A stretch of DNA of 64,000 bases from Paenibacillus albidus. GTDB lineage: Bacteria > Bacillota > Bacilli > Paenibacillales > Paenibacillaceae. Shown here in pieces: positions 35,320 to 43,689 of the stretch. A program made the translations under genes and the position numbers. The stretch is from contig NZ_BMKR01000027.1 in assembly GCF_014644435.1 (NCBI RefSeq), positions 1 to 64,000 on the forward strand, read 5' to 3'. Within the stretch, counting starts at the first letter, position 1. Each line of letters starts with the position of its first letter. The notes beneath the pieces are model-generated. The model made no database searches, was not told where the DNA came from, and saw nothing but the letters and a program-made list of their open reading frames with translations.

Positions 35320-35736
35320 CTAACCCATTAAATCAATCAAGTAGGTTTCTTGCAGACGATTCTGCATGGCTATCTCCGCTGCTTGCAGACTATCGGCGAT
35401 TTTTTGTTTCACTTCATCAACTTCCTTGCCTTGCAGCGTCACATCCGTATGAATTTTAAACAGCGCTTTTCCAGGCTCAACGGCCAGAAAAACATCCAAT
35501 AAGGTAATTTCCGCTAAAGGCCTCGCCAGTAAGATGCCCCCCTTTGCGCCTTCTTTGGCAATTGTTAGCCGGGCATTGTTCAAGTTACGGATGACTTTAA
35601 CTGTTGTTGGAACGGGGATATTCAATTGCTCAGAAATAACTTTCGTTGATAAAAAGTTATTGCAGTGTTCCTCCGCGATCCCATGAATATAAAGTAAAAT
35701 TGAAATGCCTTGTGACAACGCCGTTGAGTAAGCCAT
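35320..35736 (-). CDS. Rrf2-family regulator (YwnA-like)
   Basis: A 138-residue Rrf2-type winged helix: ALSQGISILLYIHG, STKVISEQLNIPVPTTVKVIRNLNNARL, GAKGGILLARPLAEITLLDVFLAVEPGKALF. The three Cys of the iron-sulfur Rrf2 regulators are absent, as in Bacillus YwnA, so it likely senses in another way. It is divergent from the DJ-1/PfpI gene. Confidence 0.88.
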   Translation of the reverse strand: MAYSTALSQGISILLYIHGIAEEHCNNFLSTKVISEQLNIPVPTTVKVIRNLNNARLTIAKEGAKGGILLARPLAEITLLDVFLAVEPGKALFKIHTDVTLQGKEVDEVKQKIADSLQAAEIAMQNRLQETYLIDLMG

Positions 35737-35825
35737 TTGAATTCATCCCATCTGCTTAGCTTTCTAAATATACTATATATCTTTTAGATTCAGTTAGCAA
35801 TAGGCACATAATTATTTCTCGGAAC

Positions 35826-35841
35826 TATAAATATATTTATA
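35826..35841. promoter_or_regulatory. Perfect 16-base palindrome in the Rrf2/PfpI divergent promoter
   Basis: TATAAATA/TATTTATA lies 105 bases before the PfpI-type start and about 90 before the Rrf2 start. Rrf2 proteins bind AT-rich dyads of this size, so it may be the operator. A looser related dyad (TCTAAATA...TTTAGA) lies at about 35763-35789. Confidence 0.5.
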
Positions 35842-35930
35842 CCTTCATGCCCATTATCTAATTGGATATATTCCTGAGCCAACTATACAATGGGGACATC
35901 AAAACAAATTCCTTAAAGGAGAGAAACAAC

Positions 35931-36590
35931 ATGCCAAAAAATATAGCCATCATTGTTACATCAGCGGATAAAATGAATAACGGGAAGCCAACCGGTCTAT
36001 GGCTATCCGAATTTGCTGAGCCTTATCTGGAATTCAGCAAACAAGGCTACCGCATCACCGTAGCCAGTCCACTCGGCGGACAGACGCCAATTGATGAGTC
36101 CAGTATAAATGCGGACACACCCAAGGAGATTCTTGACTCTGTCCGCTATCTGGAAAATACGGTGTCAATAGAGGAGATTAAATCCGAAGACTTTGATGCT
36201 ATTTTCCTTCCCGGTGGTCACGGTACGATGTTTGACTTGCCCGGGAACCAGAAGCTCCAATTACTGCTGAGAGAATTTTACGAAGCGGGTAAAATTGTCG
36301 CCGCAGTTTGCCACGGACCCGCCGGATTGATCAACGCCACTTTATCCGACGGAACGCCTCTGGTTCAAGGAAAACGAGTGACAGCTTTTACCGACTCGGA
36401 AGAGAAAGCGGCCACTTTGGACGCCTATATGCCTTTCTTGCTGGAATCCTCATTGCGCCAAGCGGGGGCCAACTTTGTAGCAGAATCCGACTGGAGTAAT
36501 CATTATGAGGTTGACGGAAATTTGATTACCGGACAAAATCCTCAATCTACCGAAAGTGTTGCCAAAGCAATCATTAATCAACTGGGTTGA
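35931..36590 (+). CDS. DJ-1/PfpI-family protein (type 1 glutamine amidotransferase domain)
   Basis: A 219-residue protein starting at ATG 35931 after GGAGAGAAACAAC. Visible are IAIIVTSADKMNNGKPTGLWLSEFAEPYLEF, the Glu of the active site (SEFAEPY), the elbow AAVCHGPAGLI with nucleophile Cys, and TAFTDSEEKA. This is the pattern of Hsp31-like glyoxalase III or protein deglycase members. With the Rrf2 regulator and the aldo/keto reductase it probably forms a response to aldehydes such as methylglyoxal. Confidence 0.9.
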   Translation: MPKNIAIIVTSADKMNNGKPTGLWLSEFAEPYLEFSKQGYRITVASPLGGQTPIDESSINADTPKEILDSVRYLENTVSIEEIKSEDFDAIFLPGGHGTMFDLPGNQKLQLLLREFYEAGKIVAAVCHGPAGLINATLSDGTPLVQGKRVTAFTDSEEKAATLDAYMPFLLESSLRQAGANFVAESDWSNHYEVDGNLITGQNPQSTESVAKAIINQLG

Positions 36591-36633
36591 AGAGTAGTGA
36601 ACAAGCATTTGCGAAGCAACTGAGCTTGATATA

Positions 36634-36690
36634 AAAAGGCGTATAGCCAGCTTTCCCAAGTGTGGGAAGGCTGCTTTACGCCTTTTGGCT
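36634..36690. terminator. Bidirectional terminator between convergent genes
   Basis: A long stem with AAAAGGCGTA pairing with TACGCCTTTT and an inner CTTTCCCA / TGGGAAGG stem. It serves the PfpI and GlpQ genes. Confidence 0.9.
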
Positions 36691-37511
36691 TAATCCGGAT
36701 AATTCGTTATGATCCCATCTACGCCGAGCTTTTTCATTCGCTTCATATCCTGATCATTCCGTATCGTCCAAGCCATTACCTTGCGGTTTCGACTATGGAT
36801 TTCCAGGGCGATTTCCTCGTTAAGCAGATCATGGTTATAGTTAATATATGATGCATAAGATGCGAGCTTATCCATTGTCTCGTCCGATAAGGGGTGCTGA
36901 TCGGGGTGGATAAGGACGGCACCGGGAATGTCAGGCAGCAGGGTGTGAATACGGTACATCGCTTCGAAATCGAAGGATTGAATGATGATGCCTGCGGTAT
37001 CTTCGTAGGGAAGCTCATACCGACGCACAATCTCAGCCAGTTTCTCTTCAATCCCCGGGTACAGTGGCGGGTCCTTGATTTCTATGAGAATACCGATCCT
37101 TCCCGCAAAACGGTCCATCACTTCTTCAAGCGATACTATGGCTTCGTTTGAATAGGCTGCACTAAAGAAGCTTCCCGCATCCATCCCATGAAGCTCCCGC
37201 AAAGTATAATTGTGTACATAACCGGTATACTTCGTCGTTCTGTCCACCGTTTTGTCGTGGAAGACGACAAGCTCCCCATCCCTGCTCATCCGCACATCGA
37301 GTTCGATGAAGTCGGAACCAAGCCGCTCGGCCAGCTCAAAAGAGGCCATTGTATTCTCGGGGGCATACCCGGATGCCCCGCGATGCGCGATGATCAAAGG
37401 ACCCTCCGACTTAGAGAAGCTTGTAGCAGATACGGTTAGAGCCGCGCAGCACAGCGTTAATAATAGTAATCCGGTCTTATGCCAATCTAAAGATGCTTGT
37501 CGGCTGGCCAT
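36690..37511 (-). CDS. glpQ: Glycerophosphodiester phosphodiesterase
   Basis: A 273-residue GDPD with an N-terminal hydrophobic signal or anchor (about 13-30). The active site is intact: LIIAHRGASGYAPENT (His-Arg and Glu), FIELDVRMSRDGELVVFHD (Glu, Asp, catalytic His) and IEIKDP (Glu). The end MAWTIRNDQDMKRMKKLGVDGIITNYP matches the family. It hydrolyses glycerophosphodiesters to glycerol-3-phosphate outside or at the membrane. It is the last gene of the ugp operon, 50 bases after ugpE, supporting a shared role. Confidence 0.9.
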   Translation of the reverse strand: MASRQASLDWHKTGLLLLTLCCAALTVSATSFSKSEGPLIIAHRGASGYAPENTMASFELAERLGSDFIELDVRMSRDGELVVFHDKTVDRTTKYTGYVHNYTLRELHGMDAGSFFSAAYSNEAIVSLEEVMDRFAGRIGILIEIKDPPLYPGIEEKLAEIVRRYELPYEDTAGIIIQSFDFEAMYRIHTLLPDIPGAVLIHPDQHPLSDETMDKLASYASYINYNHDLLNEEIALEIHSRNRKVMAWTIRNDQDMKRMKKLGVDGIITNYPD

Positions 37512-37561
37512 CGCTTCACCTCCTGACAGAACCGCTGACTTGGGGTGCTCCTTCCGTTCTT

Positions 37562-38494
37562 TTATTTCACGCCGTTATACACGAATGCTTTAATAATTTG
37601 ACGCTGCGACAGGAAAAAAACGAGCAGAATCGGAGCTACCAAAATCAGGTTTCCGGCCATCAGGATATTCCATGTCGCCACGCCTTCCACTTCTCTTATC
37701 TTGGCGATGCCAAGAGGCAGCGTTCTCGCCGTTTCGTTCGTCGTCATGACGAGCGGCCAGAAGTAATCATTCCAATGGGCAATGAAGCTGAATAAGGCAA
37801 AGGTAACGAGCACCGGCTTCACCATTGGCACCATAATCTTTAAGATAATTTTCCACTCAGCCGCCTGATCGAGCCGCGCCGCTTCAAGCAATTCATCCGA
37901 GATTTGCTTGAATGCTTGCCGCAGCAGAAAGATGCCAAAGGCGCTCGACGCAAAGGGAAGAATGAGGCCAAGATGTGTATTAAGCAGTTTGAAGGCGCTC
38001 AGCTCCAGGTAGACGGGAAGAAAAATTAACTGGGCAGGAATCATCAATGTCACCATAACGATGCCGAACAGAAAGTTCGATCCTCTGAATTTATAACGTG
38101 CAAAAGCATAGGAGGCCGGAATAATCGTCAGCATCTGAAGAATGAGTATGCCGACCGAAATAACGACGCTGTTCACAAAATAGCTCAGGAACGGTCCCGT
38201 GTTCCAGGCATCGGCGTAATTTTGCCAAACCAGGTTCTTCGGTATCCACTCCGGCGGAAATATCATTGTCTCCGGCATGGTCTTCAACGATGTGGAGATC
38301 ATCCAAACAAACGGCATGGCGAAGATCAGCACAAGCACCAGCAGGCCAACCACATTTAACACGCTGAGCACAACCCGTAGCGTTTTTCGCAAATTCGCTT
38401 GTATACTGCGCTGTCCCGTCCACTTGTCTTCGGCAGAAGCCCCGATAGGAGTCCCACCAATCGTATTGTTGTTAACAGCTTTCAAGAACTTCAC
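37562..38494 (-). CDS. ugpE: ABC transporter permease (UgpE-like)
   Basis: A 310-residue CUT1 permease with six helices and the EAA loop ELLEAARLDQAAEWKIILKIMVPMVKP. An N-terminal extension of about 25 polar residues precedes the first helix. Other family marks are PFVWMISTSLKT and GIFLLRQAFKQISDEL. It follows ugpA by seven bases. The symbol rests on context with GlpP and GlpQ; other sugar-type importers look similar. Confidence 0.82.
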   Translation of the reverse strand: MKFLKAVNNNTIGGTPIGASAEDKWTGQRSIQANLRKTLRVVLSVLNVVGLLVLVLIFAMPFVWMISTSLKTMPETMIFPPEWIPKNLVWQNYADAWNTGPFLSYFVNSVVISVGILILQMLTIIPASYAFARYKFRGSNFLFGIVMVTLMIPAQLIFLPVYLELSAFKLLNTHLGLILPFASSAFGIFLLRQAFKQISDELLEAARLDQAAEWKIILKIMVPMVKPVLVTFALFSFIAHWNDYFWPLVMTTNETARTLPLGIAKIREVEGVATWNILMAGNLILVAPILLVFFLSQRQIIKAFVYNGVK

Positions 38495-38501
38495 CCACTT
38501 T

Positions 38502-39374
38502 CTAACGGTAATGAACGCGATTCGATAACATTTTGAAGTAAATCATCGTTAATATGCCTACGATGATGAGCAGGATGACGCCGGCAGCGGAGGCATAGCC
38601 GATCTTAAAGAAACGGAAGCCGTATTCGTAAATGTAATACACCAGCGTATTGGTCGAATTGACCGGGCCTCCCTGGGTCATAATCGCGATGGTCTCGAAG
38701 ACTTGAAACGACCCGATCATGTTGATGATCACGAGGAAAAATAGAGTCGGCGACAACATCGGCAGGATCAGCTTCGTAAAGGTCCTCCAAGGTTTGGAAC
38801 GGTCCAGAGAAGCCGCTTCGTAAATGTCGGTCGGGATGCTCTGCAGACCCGCGATAAACACAAGGGTGTTGTAGCCAAGCCCTTTCCATACGGCCACCAT
38901 TACCAGCGAAATCAGTGACGTGCTCGGATGCGACAGCCACTGCAGCTTGTCGAAGCCAGCAAGGCCGATCACCCAGTTCAGCAGCCCGTATTCGGGATCC
39001 ATCAGCCAGCTCCACAACAGCGAGATGGACACCAGGGAAATAATATGCGGGGTGAAAATGGCGCCCTGCACGAAGCCGTAGAAGTAGCTCTTCCTGTTCA
39101 GCCACAGCGCAAGCAACAATGCGATCACGGTCGTTAACGTCACCGTCAGAACCATATAGATCGTCGTATTCGAGAGCACCTGCCGGAAGTCCGGTTCCAT
39201 TAGAAGATCCTTAAAGTTCTGGAAGCCGACGTACGTCTTGACCGGGCTTACAAAGTTCCAGTCGAACATACTTAAATAGATCATGTAAAAGATTGGATAA
39301 ATAAAAAACAGGGAAAAAATGATAATGGCCGGGGCAACCATTCCGTAAGGGCGCAGCTTCTCCCATACTGTCAT
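38502..39374 (-). CDS. ugpA: ABC transporter permease (UgpA-like)
   Basis: A 290-residue CUT1 permease with six helices: PYGMVAPAIIIFSLFFIYPIFYMIYLSMFDWN at the start and the EAA loop DIYEAASLDRSKPWRTFTKLILPMLSP. It begins one base after the ATPase gene ends, so it is tightly coupled. It pairs with UgpE to form the membrane channel. Confidence 0.85.
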   Translation of the reverse strand: MTVWEKLRPYGMVAPAIIIFSLFFIYPIFYMIYLSMFDWNFVSPVKTYVGFQNFKDLLMEPDFRQVLSNTTIYMVLTVTLTTVIALLLALWLNRKSYFYGFVQGAIFTPHIISLVSISLLWSWLMDPEYGLLNWVIGLAGFDKLQWLSHPSTSLISLVMVAVWKGLGYNTLVFIAGLQSIPTDIYEAASLDRSKPWRTFTKLILPMLSPTLFFLVIINMIGSFQVFETIAIMTQGGPVNSTNTLVYYIYEYGFRFFKIGYASAAGVILLIIVGILTMIYFKMLSNRVHYR

Positions 39375-39375
39375 G

Positions 39376-40446
39376 TCAGATCCCTCCAGCAGGAACAGGC
39401 CGTTTTGTACTTACCTCAATGCCGCGCAGCCTTTCCCCGCTCAGACCGAAATAATAGAGATCGTCATGCGGAACCGTAACCGTCACACGATCGGCGGTCA
39501 CTAAGGGCGCGAGGAATGTTTTAACGTAAAAGATGCCGGTCCGGGACTGGATCTGATAAATATTCTCCGCTCCCAGACTTTCACGGATCAGAATCTCGCC
39601 TTCCAACACGTAACCTTCGATATCCGCACCAGCGTTAATCATTGCTTGCTCCGGACGGAACCCTACATAGCCGATGCCAGCAGCTGACTGGATATCCAAC
39701 CCTTGCACATCCTTCCTGTTCATTATGTTCATGGCCGGAGTTCCGATAAACTCCGCGGTGAACAAATTAGCCGGGTCGTGATAGATCTTCATCGGAGAGT
39801 CGGCTTGTTGAATAACCCCCTTGTTCATTACGACAATCTCATCCCCCATAGACATGGCTTCCACTTGATCATGCGTCACGTAGACAAAGGTTGTTCCCAG
39901 CCGCTTGTGAAGCTGAATCAGCTCCGTTCTCATTTGGTTGCGCAGCTTGGCGTCCAGATTGGACAAAGGCTCATCGAGAATGAATACCTTCGGTTTCTTC
40001 ACCATTGCCCGAGCGAGGGCAACCCGCTGACGCTGCCCGCCGGACAAGCTCTGCGGCTTCTTATCTAGATGCGGAGTTAACCCGACAATCTCCGAAATGT
40101 CCTTCACCAGCTTCTCGCGCTCTTCTCTAGGAACCCCTCTATTCTTGAGGCCGAACTCGATATTGCCACGGACGGTCATGGTCGGATATAAGGCATAATT
40201 CTGAAAAACCATCGCCACATCCCGCAGCCCGGGCGGCGTATCGTTCACACATTTGTCGTCGATCCATATTTCTCCGCCGGACTGCTTCTCAAGCCCGGCT
40301 ACCATGCGCAAGGTCGTTGATTTACCGCAGCCTGACGGTCCAACCAGAACCGTGAACGAACCGTCTTTGATCGTTAAATTCAAATCCTCAATTATGGTTT
40401 CATCTTTAAACTTCTTGCTTATATGTTTCAGCTCGATCTTCGCCAT
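39376..40446 (-). CDS. ugpC: ABC transporter ATPase (UgpC/MsmX type)
   Basis: A 356-residue CUT1 ATPase: Walker A GPSGCGKST, Q-loop MVFQNYALYP, signature LSGGQRQRVALARAM, Walker B VFILDEPLSNLDAKLR, H-loop VTHD. A C-terminal TOBE/OB region (about 240-340, GFRPEQAMINAGADIEGYV) is present. In the operon it lies between the binding protein and permeases. Confidence 0.88.
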   Translation of the reverse strand: MAKIELKHISKKFKDETIIEDLNLTIKDGSFTVLVGPSGCGKSTTLRMVAGLEKQSGGEIWIDDKCVNDTPPGLRDVAMVFQNYALYPTMTVRGNIEFGLKNRGVPREEREKLVKDISEIVGLTPHLDKKPQSLSGGQRQRVALARAMVKKPKVFILDEPLSNLDAKLRNQMRTELIQLHKRLGTTFVYVTHDQVEAMSMGDEIVVMNKGVIQQADSPMKIYHDPANLFTAEFIGTPAMNIMNRKDVQGLDIQSAAGIGYVGFRPEQAMINAGADIEGYVLEGEILIRESLGAENIYQIQSRTGIFYVKTFLAPLVTADRVTVTVPHDDLYYFGLSGERLRGIEVSTKRPVPAGGI

Positions 40447-40533
40447 CCGGGTATTGCCCTCCTTTTAATGGAATCCCATACTTCAGGATCGCTGCTCGGG
40501 TACGGGGAAATAAAGCAGGTTCTGCCGCCTATT

Positions 40534-41859
40534 CTATTTGCTAAGCAGTTTGTTCGCTTTCTCTGCCCCTTGATTGAGTGCATCCTGCGGTGACGTTTTT
40601 GGATCAAGAATTGCCTTCTGGATCGATTCCTTAATAATCTTGGCTACTTCCGGATAAGCGTTCTCCATCGGACGTGGTCTTGCGTATTCCAACTGATCTA
40701 CGGCAACCTTAAACTGCGGATTCTCTTTAAAATGCGCCTTCAGCTCTTCGCTCTCCACGGCAGATTGACGGGTCGGTAAGTAACCGACATGCTTATGCTG
40801 GTAGATCGTATTTTCCTTGCTCGTCATCCATTTGATGAATTCCCAAGCGGCTTCTTTCTCTTCATCGCTGCTCTTCGACGTCATCACAAGCTGACAGCCA
40901 CCGGTCGGAACACCATAGCTGACGTTAGCGGGCATAAACGCCGTTTCCAATTCAAAGCCGTTACCCTTTGCGATTTCGAGGCTTCCGGTTACGCCGGCAG
41001 TTGAGCCGAACTTAAAGGCCGACATTTGATTCGCCCAGTCTTTATCCGCAGTAGCTCCCGCTTCATCGCCTACGGGCATTTTGATCAGCCCTTCACTGGA
41101 CAGCTTCTTCCAGAACTCCACCGGTGCCACACCTTCAGGAGTATTAAATGCAGCCGTTTTGCCGTCCTCGCTCAGCATTTGACCGCCGCTTTGAGCAACC
41201 AGAGCTTCGTAGAACCAGATATCGACAGGAACCGTCATACCGACTTTCCCTTTCTCCTTCAAGACGCGGGAATACTGTTCCAGCTCATCCCATGTCTTCG
41301 GACCTTCCGGATCCAGGCCGGCATCTTTCAGCATCGTGACATTTTTGTATAAAATCGGGGTGCTCCGCATGAAAGGAAGCCCGAACAGCTTATCGTCCAC
41401 ATAGGCGTTCCCCATTAAGCCAGCATTGAAGTCTTCGAGCTGAAGCTGATCCTTATCTTTCTCTGCATAGGCCGTAAGTTCCTCCAGCATTCCGGAACGG
41501 GCGAACACGCCGGTAGACGCGATTTCGAGATCAGTTACCGCAGGAGCATCACCCGCTGCGAATGCCGCCTGTACTTTGGCATGAAGATCCTCATAGTCGC
41601 CTTGATGTTCTGCTATAACTTCAATTTTGTCCTGCGATTCGTTGAATTCTTTGACCATGTGCAGTTTCGCTTCCTCGATCTTCTCCCCATATGCGTACCA
41701 GTACTTAATGACAGTCTTATTGGACGATGCAGATTCCGCACCCTCCGCTTTGGCCCCGCTGTTTGTATTGCCTGTACTTACATTCGTACCGTTTGATCCG
41801 CAAGCCGTAAGTACCCCCATGGAAAACGCAAGCGAAAGTGCAGTAAGCTTCTTAACCAT
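40534..41859 (-). CDS. ugpB: Substrate-binding lipoprotein (UgpB-like)
   Basis: A 441-residue lipoprotein. The signal MVKKLTALSLAFSMGVLTAC has a lipobox LTAC. The start at 41859 follows GGAGGATTGGACA. The mature part has the extracellular binding protein type 1 pattern: VIKYWYAYGEKIEEAKLHMVKEFNES, DAPAVTDLEIASTGVFARSG, LFGLPFMRSTPILYKNV and AAWEFIKWMTSKENT. Its family and neighbours suggest glycerol-3-phosphate or glycerophosphodiesters as substrate. Confidence 0.87.
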   Translation of the reverse strand: MVKKLTALSLAFSMGVLTACGSNGTNVSTGNTNSGAKAEGAESASSNKTVIKYWYAYGEKIEEAKLHMVKEFNESQDKIEVIAEHQGDYEDLHAKVQAAFAAGDAPAVTDLEIASTGVFARSGMLEELTAYAEKDKDQLQLEDFNAGLMGNAYVDDKLFGLPFMRSTPILYKNVTMLKDAGLDPEGPKTWDELEQYSRVLKEKGKVGMTVPVDIWFYEALVAQSGGQMLSEDGKTAAFNTPEGVAPVEFWKKLSSEGLIKMPVGDEAGATADKDWANQMSAFKFGSTAGVTGSLEIAKGNGFELETAFMPANVSYGVPTGGCQLVMTSKSSDEEKEAAWEFIKWMTSKENTIYQHKHVGYLPTRQSAVESEELKAHFKENPQFKVAVDQLEYARPRPMENAYPEVAKIIKESIQKAILDPKTSPQDALNQGAEKANKLLSK

Positions 41860-41902
41860 TGTCCAATCCTCCACCTTTTCTTTGTTTGGTATAGGTTGCC
41901 AG

Positions 41903-41961
41903 CAAAAAAAGAAACCTTAATCCTGCCGAGGACATTGACGTCCACAGCGGATAAGGTTTCT
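41903..41961 (-). promoter_or_regulatory. Leader terminator of the ugp operon, predicted GlpP antitermination target
   Basis: Read on the minus strand: AGAAACCTTATCC...GGATTAAGGTTTCT, a stem of 14 pairs with one bulge and an inner GGAC/GTCC hairpin, then seven T residues. It lies 43 bases before the ugpB start and after glpP. It may simply end glpP, but such a hairpin in the leader of genes next to glpP is what GlpP acts on in Bacillus (glpD and glpTQ leaders). Confidence 0.7.
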
Positions 41962-42074
41962 CCAGTGCTCCAACCGTTTGCTATTTACTTTTCATAATGA
42001 ATGTTACAGGACAACCATTAACGTTATGTTATCTAATTGCAAAGATAATATAAATTTCTCCGGAGCCGGTTGAC

Positions 42075-42704
42075 TTAGACGATATGCCGGACTTGCTTCT
42101 TAGCCGGAAGAGGCTCCACGCCTTTCCACAGCTCAGGCTTGGACGACGAGATAGCCGTTGCTCCGTATTTCAAACATTCCTCTATATGGCTGTGTTCATA
42201 CAATAAACCCCCGGTAATAATAGGCAGAGAGGTGAATTCTTTGACCTGGCCGATCATATCGGGAATTCGGGCGGGCATAACTTCAATGATGTCCGGCTGG
42301 ATCTGGCAGAGGCTTTTGGCGATATTGTCCAGGCCTTCACTGTCAACGAGGAAGAAACGTTGAATGGTGATCAGATCCATTTTCTTTGCGGTTTTGACCA
42401 CATTGGTTTTCGTTGAAATAATACCCGACGGCTTAATGACCTTCGCCAAATATTCGAGACCATAGTTGTCCGTGCTGAGACCGCCAATCTTCTCCAGGTG
42501 CAGAAAAATCGGCAGATTATGCTCTTTGAATACGTCAACGTAACCTTTCACGACGCCGATGTGCCCCGTTAACAGGAAGATTCCGCTTAATTGGTTCCGC
42601 AACGCCAGAGCGGCTTCGATATGCCTCGGATCTTTGATCGAAGCAATCAACCTGTGCGTAGTGAGGCGCTTAAAGAAGCTGTCATGGTTCATTGCGTTCT
42701 TCAT
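42075..42704 (-). CDS. glpP: Glycerol-3-phosphate responsive antiterminator
   Basis: A 209-residue GlpP-family TIM-barrel regulator: LTTHRLIASIKDPRHIEAAL, IFLLTGHIGVVKGYVDVFKEHNLPIFLHLEKIGGL, GIISTKTNVVKTAKKMDLITIQRFFLVDSEGLDNI and IIEVMPARIPDMI with ITGGLL. In Bacillus it binds glycerol-3-phosphate and the mRNA leader to prevent termination. It lies between a metallophosphoesterase gene and the ugp operon. A strong AAGGAGGTTATAGGA precedes its ATG. Confidence 0.93.
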   Translation of the reverse strand: MKNAMNHDSFFKRLTTHRLIASIKDPRHIEAALALRNQLSGIFLLTGHIGVVKGYVDVFKEHNLPIFLHLEKIGGLSTDNYGLEYLAKVIKPSGIISTKTNVVKTAKKMDLITIQRFFLVDSEGLDNIAKSLCQIQPDIIEVMPARIPDMIGQVKEFTSLPIITGGLLYEHSHIEECLKYGATAISSSKPELWKGVEPLPAKKQVRHIV

Positions 42705-42726
42705 TCCTATAACCTCCTTGCTGTTG

Positions 42727-43569
42727 TTAATGCAGTCGCATCCCGGTCAGAAAAGGAACATTGAACTCGCGATCTGCGTCTTTTCCTCGAGCGTCAGGGT
42801 TAGGTTTGAAGTGTTTCATATATTGATGCAGCAGAGGAGCATGATCCAGAATATCTGCGTCCGTCAGATCTACGGCAGAAATACGGATCTCTTCTTGTGC
42901 AAGTTCTACGATCCGGAAGCCGTGTTGGTCCAGGCAGGAGGATAACTGCACGAATGTCCAGTTGTTCTGAGCTACAATCGAATCCACATGCGTGTGACCA
43001 TTGAAATACACACCCACACCTTTTTTTCGGCCTAAAATGCGCCACATGTCTATGCCCGGGTGAATCGAGCCTTTCTCCTTTTCCGATCCCGCCGTAGTGT
43101 TATAGACTGGATGATGGCCGAAGACGAGCAGGGGCTTCGTTCCGGAAGCTTCAACCATACCTTCAAACCATTGCAGCTGCTCTTCGTCGATCCAGCCGCC
43201 CCAATCGGTGAAGTCCATTTCTTTGGCCGTGTCCAGAAAGACCAGCATCGCAGAGTCGGTGTTAATGGCGTGATAACGCTGCTGTCCCGTGATCTCCAAT
43301 ACTTCCTTTCGCGTCTGTCCATAGAGATCATGGTTACCCAGCACATGGATAAACGTTCTATCCTTGCGCCGTAAGAGTTCGTATACTTCCTGTAGCTCCA
43401 AGGATGATCCAAAATTCGTAAGGTCTCCGAGCGATACATGCAAATCCGCATCCATTTCCATAAAACGTCCCAGTAAGGTGTGATAGAAAGCTGTTCGCGC
43501 CTCCAGCAATCCTGGAATCGTCTTATCGATTTCGTGATAATGCAAATCTCCCATCAGAACTAATCTCAT
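42727..43569 (-). CDS. Metallophosphoesterase (calcineurin-like)
   Basis: A 280-residue protein with all metal and catalytic motifs: LMGDLHYHE, SLGDLTNFG, VLGNHD, FGHHPVY and NGHTHVDS. The arrangement resembles the GpdQ/CpdA-type phosphodiesterases. It precedes glpP by 22 bases, so it is likely co-transcribed and may cleave glycerophosphodiesters once inside the cell. It would then complement GlpQ. Confidence 0.88.
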   Translation of the reverse strand: MRLVLMGDLHYHEIDKTIPGLLEARTAFYHTLLGRFMEMDADLHVSLGDLTNFGSSLELQEVYELLRRKDRTFIHVLGNHDLYGQTRKEVLEITGQQRYHAINTDSAMLVFLDTAKEMDFTDWGGWIDEEQLQWFEGMVEASGTKPLLVFGHHPVYNTTAGSEKEKGSIHPGIDMWRILGRKKGVGVYFNGHTHVDSIVAQNNWTFVQLSSCLDQHGFRIVELAQEEIRISAVDLTDADILDHAPLLHQYMKHFKPNPDARGKDADREFNVPFLTGMRLH

Positions 43570-43689
43570 TATAGCTCTCCTCCCAGCTTAACCATGTTTG
43601 TCTTCTCACTTATGGTATAGGCCGAGTATTAAGTACCCGTTAAAAGGGGAAGGTGTTTGTGTAAAGGTACCTAAAGCCGAAGAGTCCAT

